Assembly: GCA_964475135.1 (NCBI GenBank)
Contig: CAYYWL010000020.1
Span: forward strand, 1-29,208
Reading direction: 5' to 3'
Source: TMED14 sp964475135
Lineage (GTDB): Bacteria; Bacteroidota; Bacteroidia; Flavobacteriales; Schleiferiaceae
Length of the DNA stretch: 29,208 bases
This document shows positions 22,321 through 29,208 of the stretch, piece by piece. Within the stretch, counting starts at the first letter, position 1; each line of letters starts with the position of its first letter. The position numbers and the translations under genes are program-made. Below the pieces are notes generated by a model that was given only the letters and a program-made list of their open reading frames with translations, was not told the DNA's origin and made no database searches.

Positions 22321-25300
22321 CGTCTTCGGTCGTTGTTTGGGGTGCGTTGGATTCGAGTTGGGCGGCATTGAATTCCGCGAGAAGGACTTGCGCCTCGCGC
22401 ACGAGCTCGTCGGATGGGTGTTCTGCTATCACAAAGTCCAGGGTGTAGCGGGCCTGGAACCCGTCGTTGAGGCTTGCATAGTTCCGCGCGAGCACGAGGA
22501 GCGCCTTGAAGCGCCATTCTTGCTGACCGGGGTAGTTGTCGAGCAAGGCGAACACGGCTTCACTCGAAGCGGCGTACTGCCCACGGATGCGAAGGATGCT
22601 CGCCTTGGCATACATCGCTTCGGCCTGAATTCCGACAGCCGCTTCTACCACTGCGTCTTCAGCCGCCTGCTGCCACAACCCGAGGCGTAGCGAATCCGCA
22701 GGTTGTGCGCGGTACTTGGACTCAAGTACTCGGAGCCGCACTGCAAAAGCCTCACTGCGGTCCTCAGGCAATTGGCGCAAGTCTGCGACAATTCCTTCAG
22801 CATAGGTCAACGCCACGTCTTGAGCTCCTTCGGCAAAGTGCGCGCGCATCATGGCGCGGTTGGCCTCGCTGCGCAAGCTCGCGTCCTCAGCCAAGGCAAG
22901 TAGGCGTTCGGCGTAGCGCTTGGTCTCGTTGCCATCCTTGCGCTGTTCTGCGTCGCGAAGCAGCCATTTGTAAGCCGAAACCGTATTTGACCCCACGGGC
23001 TGTCGCACCACATTGCGGTAGTACGGAAGGGCGTTGGCCATCTGTCCGCTCATCCGCGCCGATTCTGCGGTTTGAAAATTTGCATCGGCAGCGAAGTATC
23101 CATCAGGGAAGCGCTTAAGGTACTTGACCAAGGCATCGTAGGCTGCTTGGTTTTGACCTTGCGCAAACTTGTCGTAGGCCGACATGTACGCGACTGAATC
23201 GAGCTCGCTGGCGCGGATTCCCGATGAAGGCATGCCTTGCACCCACTCGAGGTAGTCGTCGATGCGGTTGGCCTCGTCGTAGACCGAGCGTGCCACCGAA
23301 ATTGCCTCACGCGCCTCTGGGGTTCCCGGGTAATCCCGAACAACCGCTTGAAAGGTGGTGATTGACGCACTCAGATCTCCGTCGTTGCGCTGGGCAAGCG
23401 CGATGTTCAAGCCCGCCCTACGGCCCTTTTCAGTATTGGGTTTTTTGCGCTGGTAGGCGGTGAAGGCCTCGGCGGCCTCGCGGTTCCGCCCCATGCGAAG
23501 CAAGGTTTGGGCGCGCTCAAAAAGAGCGTCGTCGGCGCGCGCGGATCCTCGCTGCTCGAGCTTGGCAAGTTGTTCAATTTTACCCGGATTGTCGCCCAAA
23601 AGGCCGCGGCACAGCGCCTGCTGAAAAGTGGCGTAGTCGGCGTCGGCACCGCCGAGCTTCACGATGCGTCCATAGTAGTCGCGGGCTAAGGCATGTCGAC
23701 CGAGCAAAAAGTACAAGTCGGCCACGCGTAGTTCCGCGTCCTCGCGGCGGCGGTCGCTCTTGGGAGCATCCTCAAGAAATACGCGGAACGTGGCCGCAGC
23801 TTCCTCGAGGCGATCCAGTCGGTAGAGCGCATAGGCCTTATTGTACTGGGCGGCAGGGCGTTCGGTGAGCGTGAAGCTACCTGGTGTTTTTAAAAACAAG
23901 TCGGTTTCGGCAAGCGACGTGCGGTAGTCGCCCTGGCGGTAGGCCATTTCAGCCTTCCAAAAGTGCGCCAGCGCTTCGTATCCGCGATCCAGTGGGTAGC
24001 TCAGTGATTGGTCGAGCAGTTCCTCGGCCTTAGCCCACTGCGAAGCTTGGTACAGTTCCACTGCCCGGAAGTACGCCACCTTCTGGTAGGCTTCGCGCAT
24101 GGCCATGGACCCCATACCGGTCTGCACAATCGCCTCGAGTGCGCGTCCATAGTCGCGCGAAGTCAAGTACAGGTTGGCAAGGTATTCGTTGGCCTCGCGT
24201 CGGTATTCGGTACGCGGAAACTCGCGCAAAAACTGATTAAAGACCTGAATGGCGTCGCCAAACGGACTTGCGCTTCGGTAGGTCAACTTGGCGTACTGGT
24301 AGGCGGCCTGCTCGCGTGTCGCGTCGTCGGCCTTGCTCTGCCACACCGAACGAAAGGCCGTCTGGGCTTCCTCCCAACGCTCGAGGCGCGAATAACTGTC
24401 TCCCAGCATCAATCGGGACTGCAGTGCCCAGTCGGCTGTACCCTCGGCGGGCAACTGGTTAAAGGCCTTAACCGCCCCTTCGTAGTCCTGAGTTTGGTAC
24501 GCACAGACGCCCATCTGGTAGGCCACTTCGGGTGTCATTTTTCCGCCATTGGCGAGGTTGAATTCAAAGTAGTCTTTAGCGTCCGCATAGCGCTTCTTGC
24601 GGAACATGCTTTGGCCAATAAGCAGCGAAATCTCTGGTGCACGCTTAGCGCTCGCCTCTTTCATGAGCTTTTCACCCAGCACGAGAAGCTCATCATCTTT
24701 GCCGGTACGGGCGTAGATCTGTGCGAGGTAGTACGGGACCACCGGTCCAAACTCTTCGTGATTCTGAAGGGGTTCGAGGTTCTCGAGTGCCGTTTGGTCG
24801 GACTTTTCGAGGTAGGCAATGTGTCCGTAGTAGTACTGGGCGGTCTTGGCAACGGCCGACTTGGACTTTTTTGCCTCAGCCAACTCAGCCTTGGCTTGGT
24901 CGAATTCATTAAGCAAAAAGTGCGCATAGCCCAACTTAAATTGGATTTCAGCACGAAGGTTGCGAGCGAGGTCGACCCCATCGAGCATGCGCAACCAGCG
25001 CTTCGCCTCTTGGTAGCGACGGCGGTTAAATGCTTGCTCTGCGGCGTCAAGAATCAGGTCAATTCGGCGCGACGACGACGGATAAGTTTGTAGAAATGAC
25101 TCCGCAAACTCCTCAGAATCACGGTGAAGCAAGCGTATCGCACAGAGTGCCTGATAGTACATAGACTGTTCTGACCAGTCACTTGCCACGGGCGTCACTG
25201 CGCGGACTTCAGCGAAGTATTCGTAGGCGGAACTGTACAGCGCACGGTCAAATCGCGCGCGGGCTTCCGCAAAAAGTGCTTCTGGCTGATTGCCAGTAAT

Positions 25301-25360
25301 CGGCTGTTGGGCGTACAGGGTGGCGCTCATCAGAAGCGCCGTTAGAATTCGAATCCTCAT
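22310..25360 (-). CDS. Large periplasmic TPR-repeat protein
   Basis: This 1016-residue exported protein has a signal peptide (MRIRILTALLMSATLYAQ), so the repeats lie in the periplasm or on the outer membrane. The rest is almost wholly alpha-helical tetratricopeptide-type repeats, for example 'AYEYFAEVRAVTP', 'GYAHFLLNEFDQAKAELAEA' and 'YQMGVCAYQTQDYEGAVKAF', continuing to near the C-terminus; I judge over twenty helical-hairpin units. TPR solenoids hold protein partners; no enzymatic domain is seen. The start is ATG 25360; the in-frame TTG at 25369 lies within a perfect promoter box and is unlikely. The barrel gene overlaps its stop, and an FtsE-like gene is divergent 61 bp upstream. I recognise the size class as a conserved Bacteroidota hypothetical but know no proven function. 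Confidence 0.82.
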   Translation of the reverse strand: MRIRILTALLMSATLYAQQPITGNQPEALFAEARARFDRALYSSAYEYFAEVRAVTPVASDWSEQSMYYQALCAIRLLHRDSEEFAESFLQTYPSSSRRIDLILDAAEQAFNRRRYQEAKRWLRMLDGVDLARNLRAEIQFKLGYAHFLLNEFDQAKAELAEAKKSKSAVAKTAQYYYGHIAYLEKSDQTALENLEPLQNHEEFGPVVPYYLAQIYARTGKDDELLVLGEKLMKEASAKRAPEISLLIGQSMFRKKRYADAKDYFEFNLANGGKMTPEVAYQMGVCAYQTQDYEGAVKAFNQLPAEGTADWALQSRLMLGDSYSRLERWEEAQTAFRSVWQSKADDATREQAAYQYAKLTYRSASPFGDAIQVFNQFLREFPRTEYRREANEYLANLYLTSRDYGRALEAIVQTGMGSMAMREAYQKVAYFRAVELYQASQWAKAEELLDQSLSYPLDRGYEALAHFWKAEMAYRQGDYRTSLAETDLFLKTPGSFTLTERPAAQYNKAYALYRLDRLEEAAATFRVFLEDAPKSDRRREDAELRVADLYFLLGRHALARDYYGRIVKLGGADADYATFQQALCRGLLGDNPGKIEQLAKLEQRGSARADDALFERAQTLLRMGRNREAAEAFTAYQRKKPNTEKGRRAGLNIALAQRNDGDLSASITTFQAVVRDYPGTPEAREAISVARSVYDEANRIDDYLEWVQGMPSSGIRASELDSVAYMSAYDKFAQGQNQAAYDALVKYLKRFPDGYFAADANFQTAESARMSGQMANALPYYRNVVRQPVGSNTVSAYKWLLRDAEQRKDGNETKRYAERLLALAEDASLRSEANRAMMRAHFAEGAQDVALTYAEGIVADLRQLPEDRSEAFAVRLRVLESKYRAQPADSLRLGLWQQAAEDAVVEAAVGIQAEAMYAKASILRIRGQYAASSEAVFALLDNYPGQQEWRFKALLVLARNYASLNDGFQARYTLDFVIAEHPSDELVREAQVLLAEFNAAQLESNAPQTTTEDDAE

Positions 25361-25366
25361 GTTCTT

Positions 25367-25374
25367 CAAAAGTA
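25367..25374 (-). promoter_or_regulatory. -7 promoter box of the TPR-barrel operon (TACTTTTG)
   Basis: TACTTTTG on the minus strand is an exact TAnnTTTG match, only 6 nt before ATG 25360. The transcript would start at or within 1-2 nt of the start codon. No TTG is seen at -33. Confidence 0.5.
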
Positions 25375-25400
25375 CATCGTGCTTTTGGTTCGGCTCTCGT

Positions 25401-25407
25401 TACTTTG
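25401..25407 (+). promoter_or_regulatory. Near-consensus -7 box of the FtsE-like gene (TACTTTG)
   Basis: TACTTTG followed by C is one base short of TAnnTTTG and lies 14 nt before ATG 25422. It is a plausible variant box; no TTG lies at the right distance. Confidence 0.35.
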
Positions 25408-25421
25408 CACAAACTGTGCCC

Positions 25422-26108
25422 ATGGAATCTACTGCCGTCTTATCGCTCCGAAATGCAAGCATCCTTCAGGGTGAACACCGCGTACTCAGCGACGTCAACC
25501 TCGAGGTTGCACCTGGAGAATTCATCTACGTTATCGGCGCCACGGGCTCAGGCAAGTCTTCGCTCCTCAAAACCCTTTACGCAGATCTGCCCTTGGAATC
25601 TGGGGAAGGCAGTATTGTGGGGTACGACCTGCGCAACCTCAACGAGCGCGACATCCCCTACCTGCGCCGCCAGTTAGGCATTGTATTTCAGGACTTTCAG
25701 CTCTTGATGGACCGTAGCGTTCGCGACAACCTCGACTTTGTGCTTCGCGCCACGGGACACGAGAACCGCAGTGAGAACGACGACCGAATTGATACGGTAC
25801 TTCGCCGTGTGGGTATGCCCACCAAGGGCCACAAGATGCCGCACCAACTTTCGGGCGGAGAACAGCAGCGCGTTTCGATTGCACGTGCTTTGCTGAACGA
25901 CCCTCCTCTTATTTTGGCAGACGAGCCTACAGGAAACCTCGATCCGCACATGTCTGAAGAGCTGATGCACCTTTTGGAAGAAATTCGCGCAAGCGGCCGC
26001 AGTATCTTAATGGCAACGCACGACTACGCACTGCTGCTCAAGTTTCCGCACACGACCTACCGCTGTGCGAACGGAACACTCGCCACCACCGTCCAGAAGA
26101 CGCTTTAA
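25422..26108 (+). CDS. ftsE: FtsE-like ABC transporter ATPase
   Basis: This 228-residue ABC ATPase has the full set of motifs: Walker A GATGSGKSS, Q-loop VFQDFQLL, signature LSGGEQQR, Walker B LILADEPT with GNLDP, and switch His in MATHDYAL. The wording LKTLYADLP, RRQLGIVFQDFQLLMDRSVRDNL and GHKMPHQLSGGEQQR closely follows flavobacterial FtsE. FtsE with FtsX transmits cell-division signals to peptidoglycan hydrolases. No ftsX gene is nearby, as I recall is usual in this group. I start at ATG 25422; the upstream in-frame extension covers the divergent promoter region and resembles no family member. It ends tail-to-tail with the glycosyltransferase, the two stop codons overlapping in TTAA. Another MacB/LolD-type ATPase is the alternative. 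Confidence 0.88.
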   Translation: MESTAVLSLRNASILQGEHRVLSDVNLEVAPGEFIYVIGATGSGKSSLLKTLYADLPLESGEGSIVGYDLRNLNERDIPYLRRQLGIVFQDFQLLMDRSVRDNLDFVLRATGHENRSENDDRIDTVLRRVGMPTKGHKMPHQLSGGEQQRVSIARALLNDPPLILADEPTGNLDPHMSEELMHLLEEIRASGRSILMATHDYALLLKFPHTTYRCANGTLATTVQKTL

Positions 26109-28285
26109 CTTGAGTGCGGAACCGAGAATCGGGCCGCAACTTCTAAAGCACGCGCGGCACATTCTGGGGTCCAGGGTTCTTCTTGAGCCTGACGAATGAG
26201 CGCATAGGCCTCAGGCCATGATGTGTAGGTGCGAACGCGACCTTCTAAGCCCAGTCCTTCAACAGCTTTGGCGTGGGCCACAATATGACGACCCTGAAGC
26301 AATGCTTGGATGAGTTTGAACTTGATTCCGAGGTTGTGCTCGGCATGCACCACGACAACTTGGGCATCCGCGTAGAGTTGGTCGAGTTCGCTGTCGGTAG
26401 GGCGGTCGATGTAGTGCGGCGTTCCCAAAGGCGCGTTGTGCCCCGCAAAGCATAGCGGCTCGATAGGGGGATTTGCAGCGAGCAAGCCCTTGATCGCCGC
26501 GGCATTCTCTTCGACGCTAAACTTGCCCACGGCTAGGACTAAAGGCCGCGCCGCTGCACCACTAGGAACCGACTGCCTAAAGGGGTGGTGTGGCGGAACC
26601 CAAACGGCCAACGAACGCGGGCTAAGGGCATTCCACGCGTTCACATCAAGCGGAGTAATCGCTGAAACCGGACCCGACCACGCTGCCGCAACATGCCGTT
26701 CCCAGTTGCGAAGGGCCCAAGCCTCCACTAAATAGTACCCCTTTTTAAGTCCGGATGCTTGATGTGCCAGACTAGCGTAGTAGGCTGATTCGGGATTGTG
26801 GAGCCGCAAGATTCCGTCGGTCGAAAGTCCGCTGCAGTGGAGGCCGTGGTAGGTGACGGTTCCGCGCTGGACCACTGCCTGGTGGCGTGCGATTCGGGCT
26901 TGACGGCTCTGCACGATCCATGGCCGAAAGCTGCGCGGGAGCCGAGCGCGTTGTAGAACGTTGGTGTGAACCTCAGCAAAGGGCGTTTTAGCGCCCAAGG
27001 CATGGCGGGTAAAGGCGTGAACGACCACCTGCTGGCCCGTGGACGCAACGGCGCGGACGTGACCAAGAACTTCGAGGGTTCCGCCGTAGCGGGGCGGCTC
27101 GAGGCGGTCCATGCTCCAAATGTGGTGCGTGGCACGCCCCTCAAGGCGGTCGATCAGGCGGTGCCAAACTTGGCCTTCGTGGCCCCAATGGTAGTGGTGG
27201 GCAGCCTGGCGGGCAGCACGGGTTGTGGCCGCATAGGCGGTGGGCTGCATGAGGGCTCGGGCAGCATTCGCGATGGCATCGGGGCTGAGATGGTCAAGTA
27301 CGGTTCCGGCGCCGGAATCGCGAACCACTCGGGCTACTTCGACCAGGTCGCTCGCGACGACGGGGATTCCGGCCTGGAAGTAGTCAAATAGTTTGTTCGG
27401 CAAGCTCCAGCGGTAGTTCTGGGATTTGGGTTTGTCGAGGCTAAATCCAAGGTCGGCCGCTTGGGTGTAGCGCTGAAGTTGTTCGCGCGGAACCCGTCCC
27501 ACAAAGCTCACATTCGTCCAGCCTTGACCGAGCACGTGCTGCTGAAGTCGAGGGATTGCGTCGCCGCTGCCGACCACCACGAGCTCCACCTCAGGGCACA
27601 GAGCCGCGGCTTCGACGAGTTCCTCGGCTCCTCGGTCGACGTTGATTCCGGCGCCTTGAAGGATCCAGAGGGTCTTATCTACGGGTAGGCCCAGTTCCGT
27701 CCGGATCGCGCGCTTGTGATCTGCCGCATCGGACCATTCGCCGTCGGCACCCCATGGCAGATCCGCGGCGAGGGGCACATTGCGGACGACATCCCAAGTT
27801 CCGCCGTACTCACGGGCGTACTGGTCGGCGATGCTCGGGTTGACGGTCACGCGAAAATCGGTGCGCGGAATTCCGTAGCGCTCAACCCACCGCCAAAGAC
27901 GCTGCACCATGGGCCGCGCCTCGAGCTCAGGAGCCCCCAAAAAGTATTCATGGCTGTCGTAGACAAGGGGCTTCGCGCGGCGCATCGCCCACCAGGCATT
28001 GGGCGCCAAGGTGTCGAGGTCGTTAGCGAGGTAGACGTCAGGCTGAAGTCGCTTCAGTGCGAACCACAACCGTACCTGGTATTCGAGGTAGAACAAGGGG
28101 CCGTGGTTCGCCCAGCAACTCATGCGGTGCGTCTCGTAGGGGCGATCCAGTGGGGCTGGATTGGGATAGGTTCGGCCGACGACGACGACTCGGTACCCGC
28201 GCTCGGCCCAAAGCGTCGCTGTGCGGTGTACGCGCTGGTCGCTGTGCAGGTCGTTGATGACGCTCAGTACTACGGTCGGGCCCAT
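26105..28285 (-). CDS. Tandem fusion of two GT-B glycosyltransferases
   Basis: One uninterrupted frame of 726 residues holds two glycosyltransferases. Residues 1 to about 378 are a GT4-type enzyme: N-terminal VVLSVINDLHSDQRVHR, YDSHEYFLG, linker to the donor-binding half with WILQGAGINVDRGAEELVEA, and SLPNKLFDYFQAGIPVVASD, the usual nucleotide-sugar region. Residues about 387-726 start a second fold (HHIWSMDRLEPPRYGG) like a Bacteroidota family that normally opens 'FDVPYPPDYGG' as a separate protein, and end with FKLIQALLQGRHIVAHAKAVEGL. No stop or shift lies between the halves and the linker is only about 8 residues. The start is ATG 28285; the frame continues upstream to 28483 but that part overlaps queA. 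Transfer of sugars to a glycan or lipid carrier at the inner membrane is inferred; substrates are unknown. Confidence 0.82.
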   Translation of the reverse strand: MGPTVVLSVINDLHSDQRVHRTATLWAERGYRVVVVGRTYPNPAPLDRPYETHRMSCWANHGPLFYLEYQVRLWFALKRLQPDVYLANDLDTLAPNAWWAMRRAKPLVYDSHEYFLGAPELEARPMVQRLWRWVERYGIPRTDFRVTVNPSIADQYAREYGGTWDVVRNVPLAADLPWGADGEWSDAADHKRAIRTELGLPVDKTLWILQGAGINVDRGAEELVEAAALCPEVELVVVGSGDAIPRLQQHVLGQGWTNVSFVGRVPREQLQRYTQAADLGFSLDKPKSQNYRWSLPNKLFDYFQAGIPVVASDLVEVARVVRDSGAGTVLDHLSPDAIANAARALMQPTAYAATTRAARQAAHHYHWGHEGQVWHRLIDRLEGRATHHIWSMDRLEPPRYGGTLEVLGHVRAVASTGQQVVVHAFTRHALGAKTPFAEVHTNVLQRARLPRSFRPWIVQSRQARIARHQAVVQRGTVTYHGLHCSGLSTDGILRLHNPESAYYASLAHQASGLKKGYYLVEAWALRNWERHVAAAWSGPVSAITPLDVNAWNALSPRSLAVWVPPHHPFRQSVPSGAAARPLVLAVGKFSVEENAAAIKGLLAANPPIEPLCFAGHNAPLGTPHYIDRPTDSELDQLYADAQVVVVHAEHNLGIKFKLIQALLQGRHIVAHAKAVEGLGLEGRVRTYTSWPEAYALIRQAQEEPWTPECAARALEVAARFSVPHSS

Positions 28286-28289
28286 GCAG

Positions 28290-28297
28290 CGAAGGTA
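28290..28297 (-). promoter_or_regulatory. Candidate -7 box of the glycosyltransferase gene (TACCTTCG)
   Basis: TACCTTCG matches five of six fixed bases of TAnnTTTG and lies 4 nt before ATG 28285, the same tight spacing seen at three other genes. Confidence 0.3.
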
Positions 28298-28316
28298 GCG
28301 CAGCCAACTTTTGAAC

Positions 28317-28324
28317 GAACTTTG
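28317..28324 (+). promoter_or_regulatory. Candidate -7 box of queA-like gene (GAACTTTG)
   Basis: GAACTTTG matches five of six fixed bases of TAnnTTTG and lies 5 nt before ATG 28330. It is divergent from the glycosyltransferase box in a 44-bp intergenic region. Confidence 0.3.
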
Positions 28325-28329
28325 CGAAC

Positions 28330-29208
28330 ATGACGACCGACCCCCGCCACATTCGCATTTCGGACTATGACTACCTCCTACCTGACACGCGCATCGCTCA
28401 AGAACCCTGCACCCCTCGCGACGCTGCGAAGCTGCTGGTATGGGACCGCGGTACTCTTGGGGATCTCGGCGTACGTGATGCACCAGATGTGGTGGCGCAG
28501 TGGGGACCCTACCGCTTGGTGGTGAACGAAGCGCGGGTGGTTCCGGCGCGGATTTTTATTCCGCGACCCAGCGGAGAAGGCCACTTTGAGCTCTTTTACC
28601 TGGACGCCGAAGGTCTGTCCGTCGAACAGGCCATGGCTGAGACCTTATCCTTGAAGGCATGGTGCAAAGTACGCCCCAGCAAAAAGTGGAAGGACGGTGT
28701 GCTGCTCGTGCACGAATGCGGGCTGACCGCATCGCGACTGACCCAGCGGGACGGTGAATCCCTCGTGGAATTTCGCTGGACGTCGGGGCAGACTTGGGCC
28801 CAAATCTTGGGCGAAGTAGGCCGGATTCCGCTACCCCCGTACATGCACCGCGCCGATACCGAAGTCGACCGCGACCGCTACCAGTCCGTATTTGCACGCC
28901 ACGAAGGTTCCGTCGCAGCACCCACCGCAAGCTTGCACTGGACACCCGAGCTGATGGACCGCTGGCGCCAGGTCTGCGCGGACACTCAAGCCGTTACGCT
29001 GCACGTCGGGGCCGGCACCTTTCAGCCCGTCAGCGCCGACGCCGTGGGCGACCACCACATGCACGCCGAAGAGGTCGTGGTGGGACGCGCGGTCATTGAA
29101 TCTTTGGCCGACGGCCTCCCCGTGCTCGCCATGGGCACCACTGCTGCCCGCACCCTCGAGTCGCTCTACTGGTGGGCCCTCGACTGGCAGCGCAGCGGAA
29201 CCATGCCC
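28330..29208 (+). CDS. queA: QueA-like S-adenosylmethionine:tRNA ribosyltransferase-isomerase, 3' truncated by window edge
   Basis: The frame is open from ATG 28330 to the window end (293 residues). QueA transfers the ribosyl part of SAM to the preQ1 base at the tRNA wobble position, forming epoxyqueuosine. Recognised segments are ISDYDYLLPDTRIAQEP at the start, IPLPPYMHR, GSVAAPTASLHWT, the TLHVGAGTFQPV strand, DHHMHAEE and MGTTAARTLES, in the family's order. The canonical FN(D/N)TRVxPARL reads VVNEARVVPARI here, and HFT becomes HWT, so this is a divergent form; I recall a longer QueA-like paralogue in Bacteroidota with this opening (DPR.I.I.DYDY.LP). Whether it is the main QueA or the paralogue cannot be decided without the C-terminus. 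It is divergent from the glycosyltransferase gene. Confidence 0.85.
   Translation, partial: MTTDPRHIRISDYDYLLPDTRIAQEPCTPRDAAKLLVWDRGTLGDLGVRDAPDVVAQWGPYRLVVNEARVVPARIFIPRPSGEGHFELFYLDAEGLSVEQAMAETLSLKAWCKVRPSKKWKDGVLLVHECGLTASRLTQRDGESLVEFRWTSGQTWAQILGEVGRIPLPPYMHRADTEVDRDRYQSVFARHEGSVAAPTASLHWTPELMDRWRQVCADTQAVTLHVGAGTFQPVSADAVGDHHMHAEEVVVGRAVIESLADGLPVLAMGTTAARTLESLYWWALDWQRSGTMP

Noticed and set aside
24008..25093. Plus-strand open frame of 361 codons opposite the TPR gene.
   Set aside because: Shadow of repetitive TPR codons with no recognisable domain or start context.
28286..28483. N-terminal extension of the glycosyltransferase to 792 residues.
   Set aside because: It overlaps the 5' end of the queA-like gene and is Cys/Arg-rich with no fold; ATG 28285 fits the GT start.
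1..29208. CRISPR arrays, tRNA or rRNA genes, insertion sequences and tandem repeats.
   Set aside because: None were seen on either strand; repeated protein segments are ordinary TPR, propeller and FG-GAP repeats.

Overview
The window looks like a chromosomal segment of a Bacteroidota bacterium, most likely a flavobacterial lineage of moderate GC (hand counts of single 60-base lines range from about 42 to 65 %). Lineage evidence: a type IX secretion (T9SS) C-terminal sorting domain on a secreted repeat protein, a PorE-like TPR/PD40/OmpA protein, a fused SecDF, a type III glutamine synthetase, the long Bacteroidota form of PurM, a Bacteroidota-type FtsE, and seven exact matches to the Bacteroidota -7 promoter box TAnnTTTG directly upstream of transcription-unit first genes. 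No phage, insertion sequence, CRISPR array, rRNA or tRNA gene was seen. No stretch over 300 bases lacks a gene.

Layout. 1-6383 (minus): one tightly coupled operon read from purM through prfA, pyrF, an RmlD-like reductase, a LeuT-like sodium symporter and its 45-residue small subunit into a helix-hairpin-helix protein cut by the window edge. Most junctions overlap or nearly touch. 6390-8979 (minus): a PorE-like OmpA protein ending in two LysM modules, with a strong terminator. 9035-11340 (minus): glnA type III with its own promoter and terminator. 11355-14680 (minus): secDF followed 4 nt later by tatA. 14688-17767 (plus): a T9SS-sorted FG-GAP propeller protein and an overlapping DCC (DUF393) thioredoxin-like gene. 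17688-18665 (minus): mdh, whose terminator hairpin lies inside the DCC coding sequence. 18684-20530 (minus): gyrB, interrupted by 100 N. 20644-25374 (minus): a 1016-residue periplasmic TPR protein followed by an overlapping plug-less outer-membrane barrel. 25401-26108 (plus): an FtsE-like ATPase. 26105-28297 (minus): a single-ORF fusion of two glycosyltransferases. 28317-29208 (plus): a QueA-like gene cut by the window edge.

Together the genes are mostly housekeeping (nucleotide synthesis, translation termination, glutamine synthesis, TCA cycle, DNA gyrase, protein export) mixed with Bacteroidota cell-envelope functions. The parts most worth a second look are the TPR/barrel module, the tandem glycosyltransferase fusion, the terminator embedded in the DCC gene, the LeuT-like carrier with a large periplasmic insert and a tiny partner subunit, and a recurring start-proximal promoter box that suggests leaderless mRNAs.
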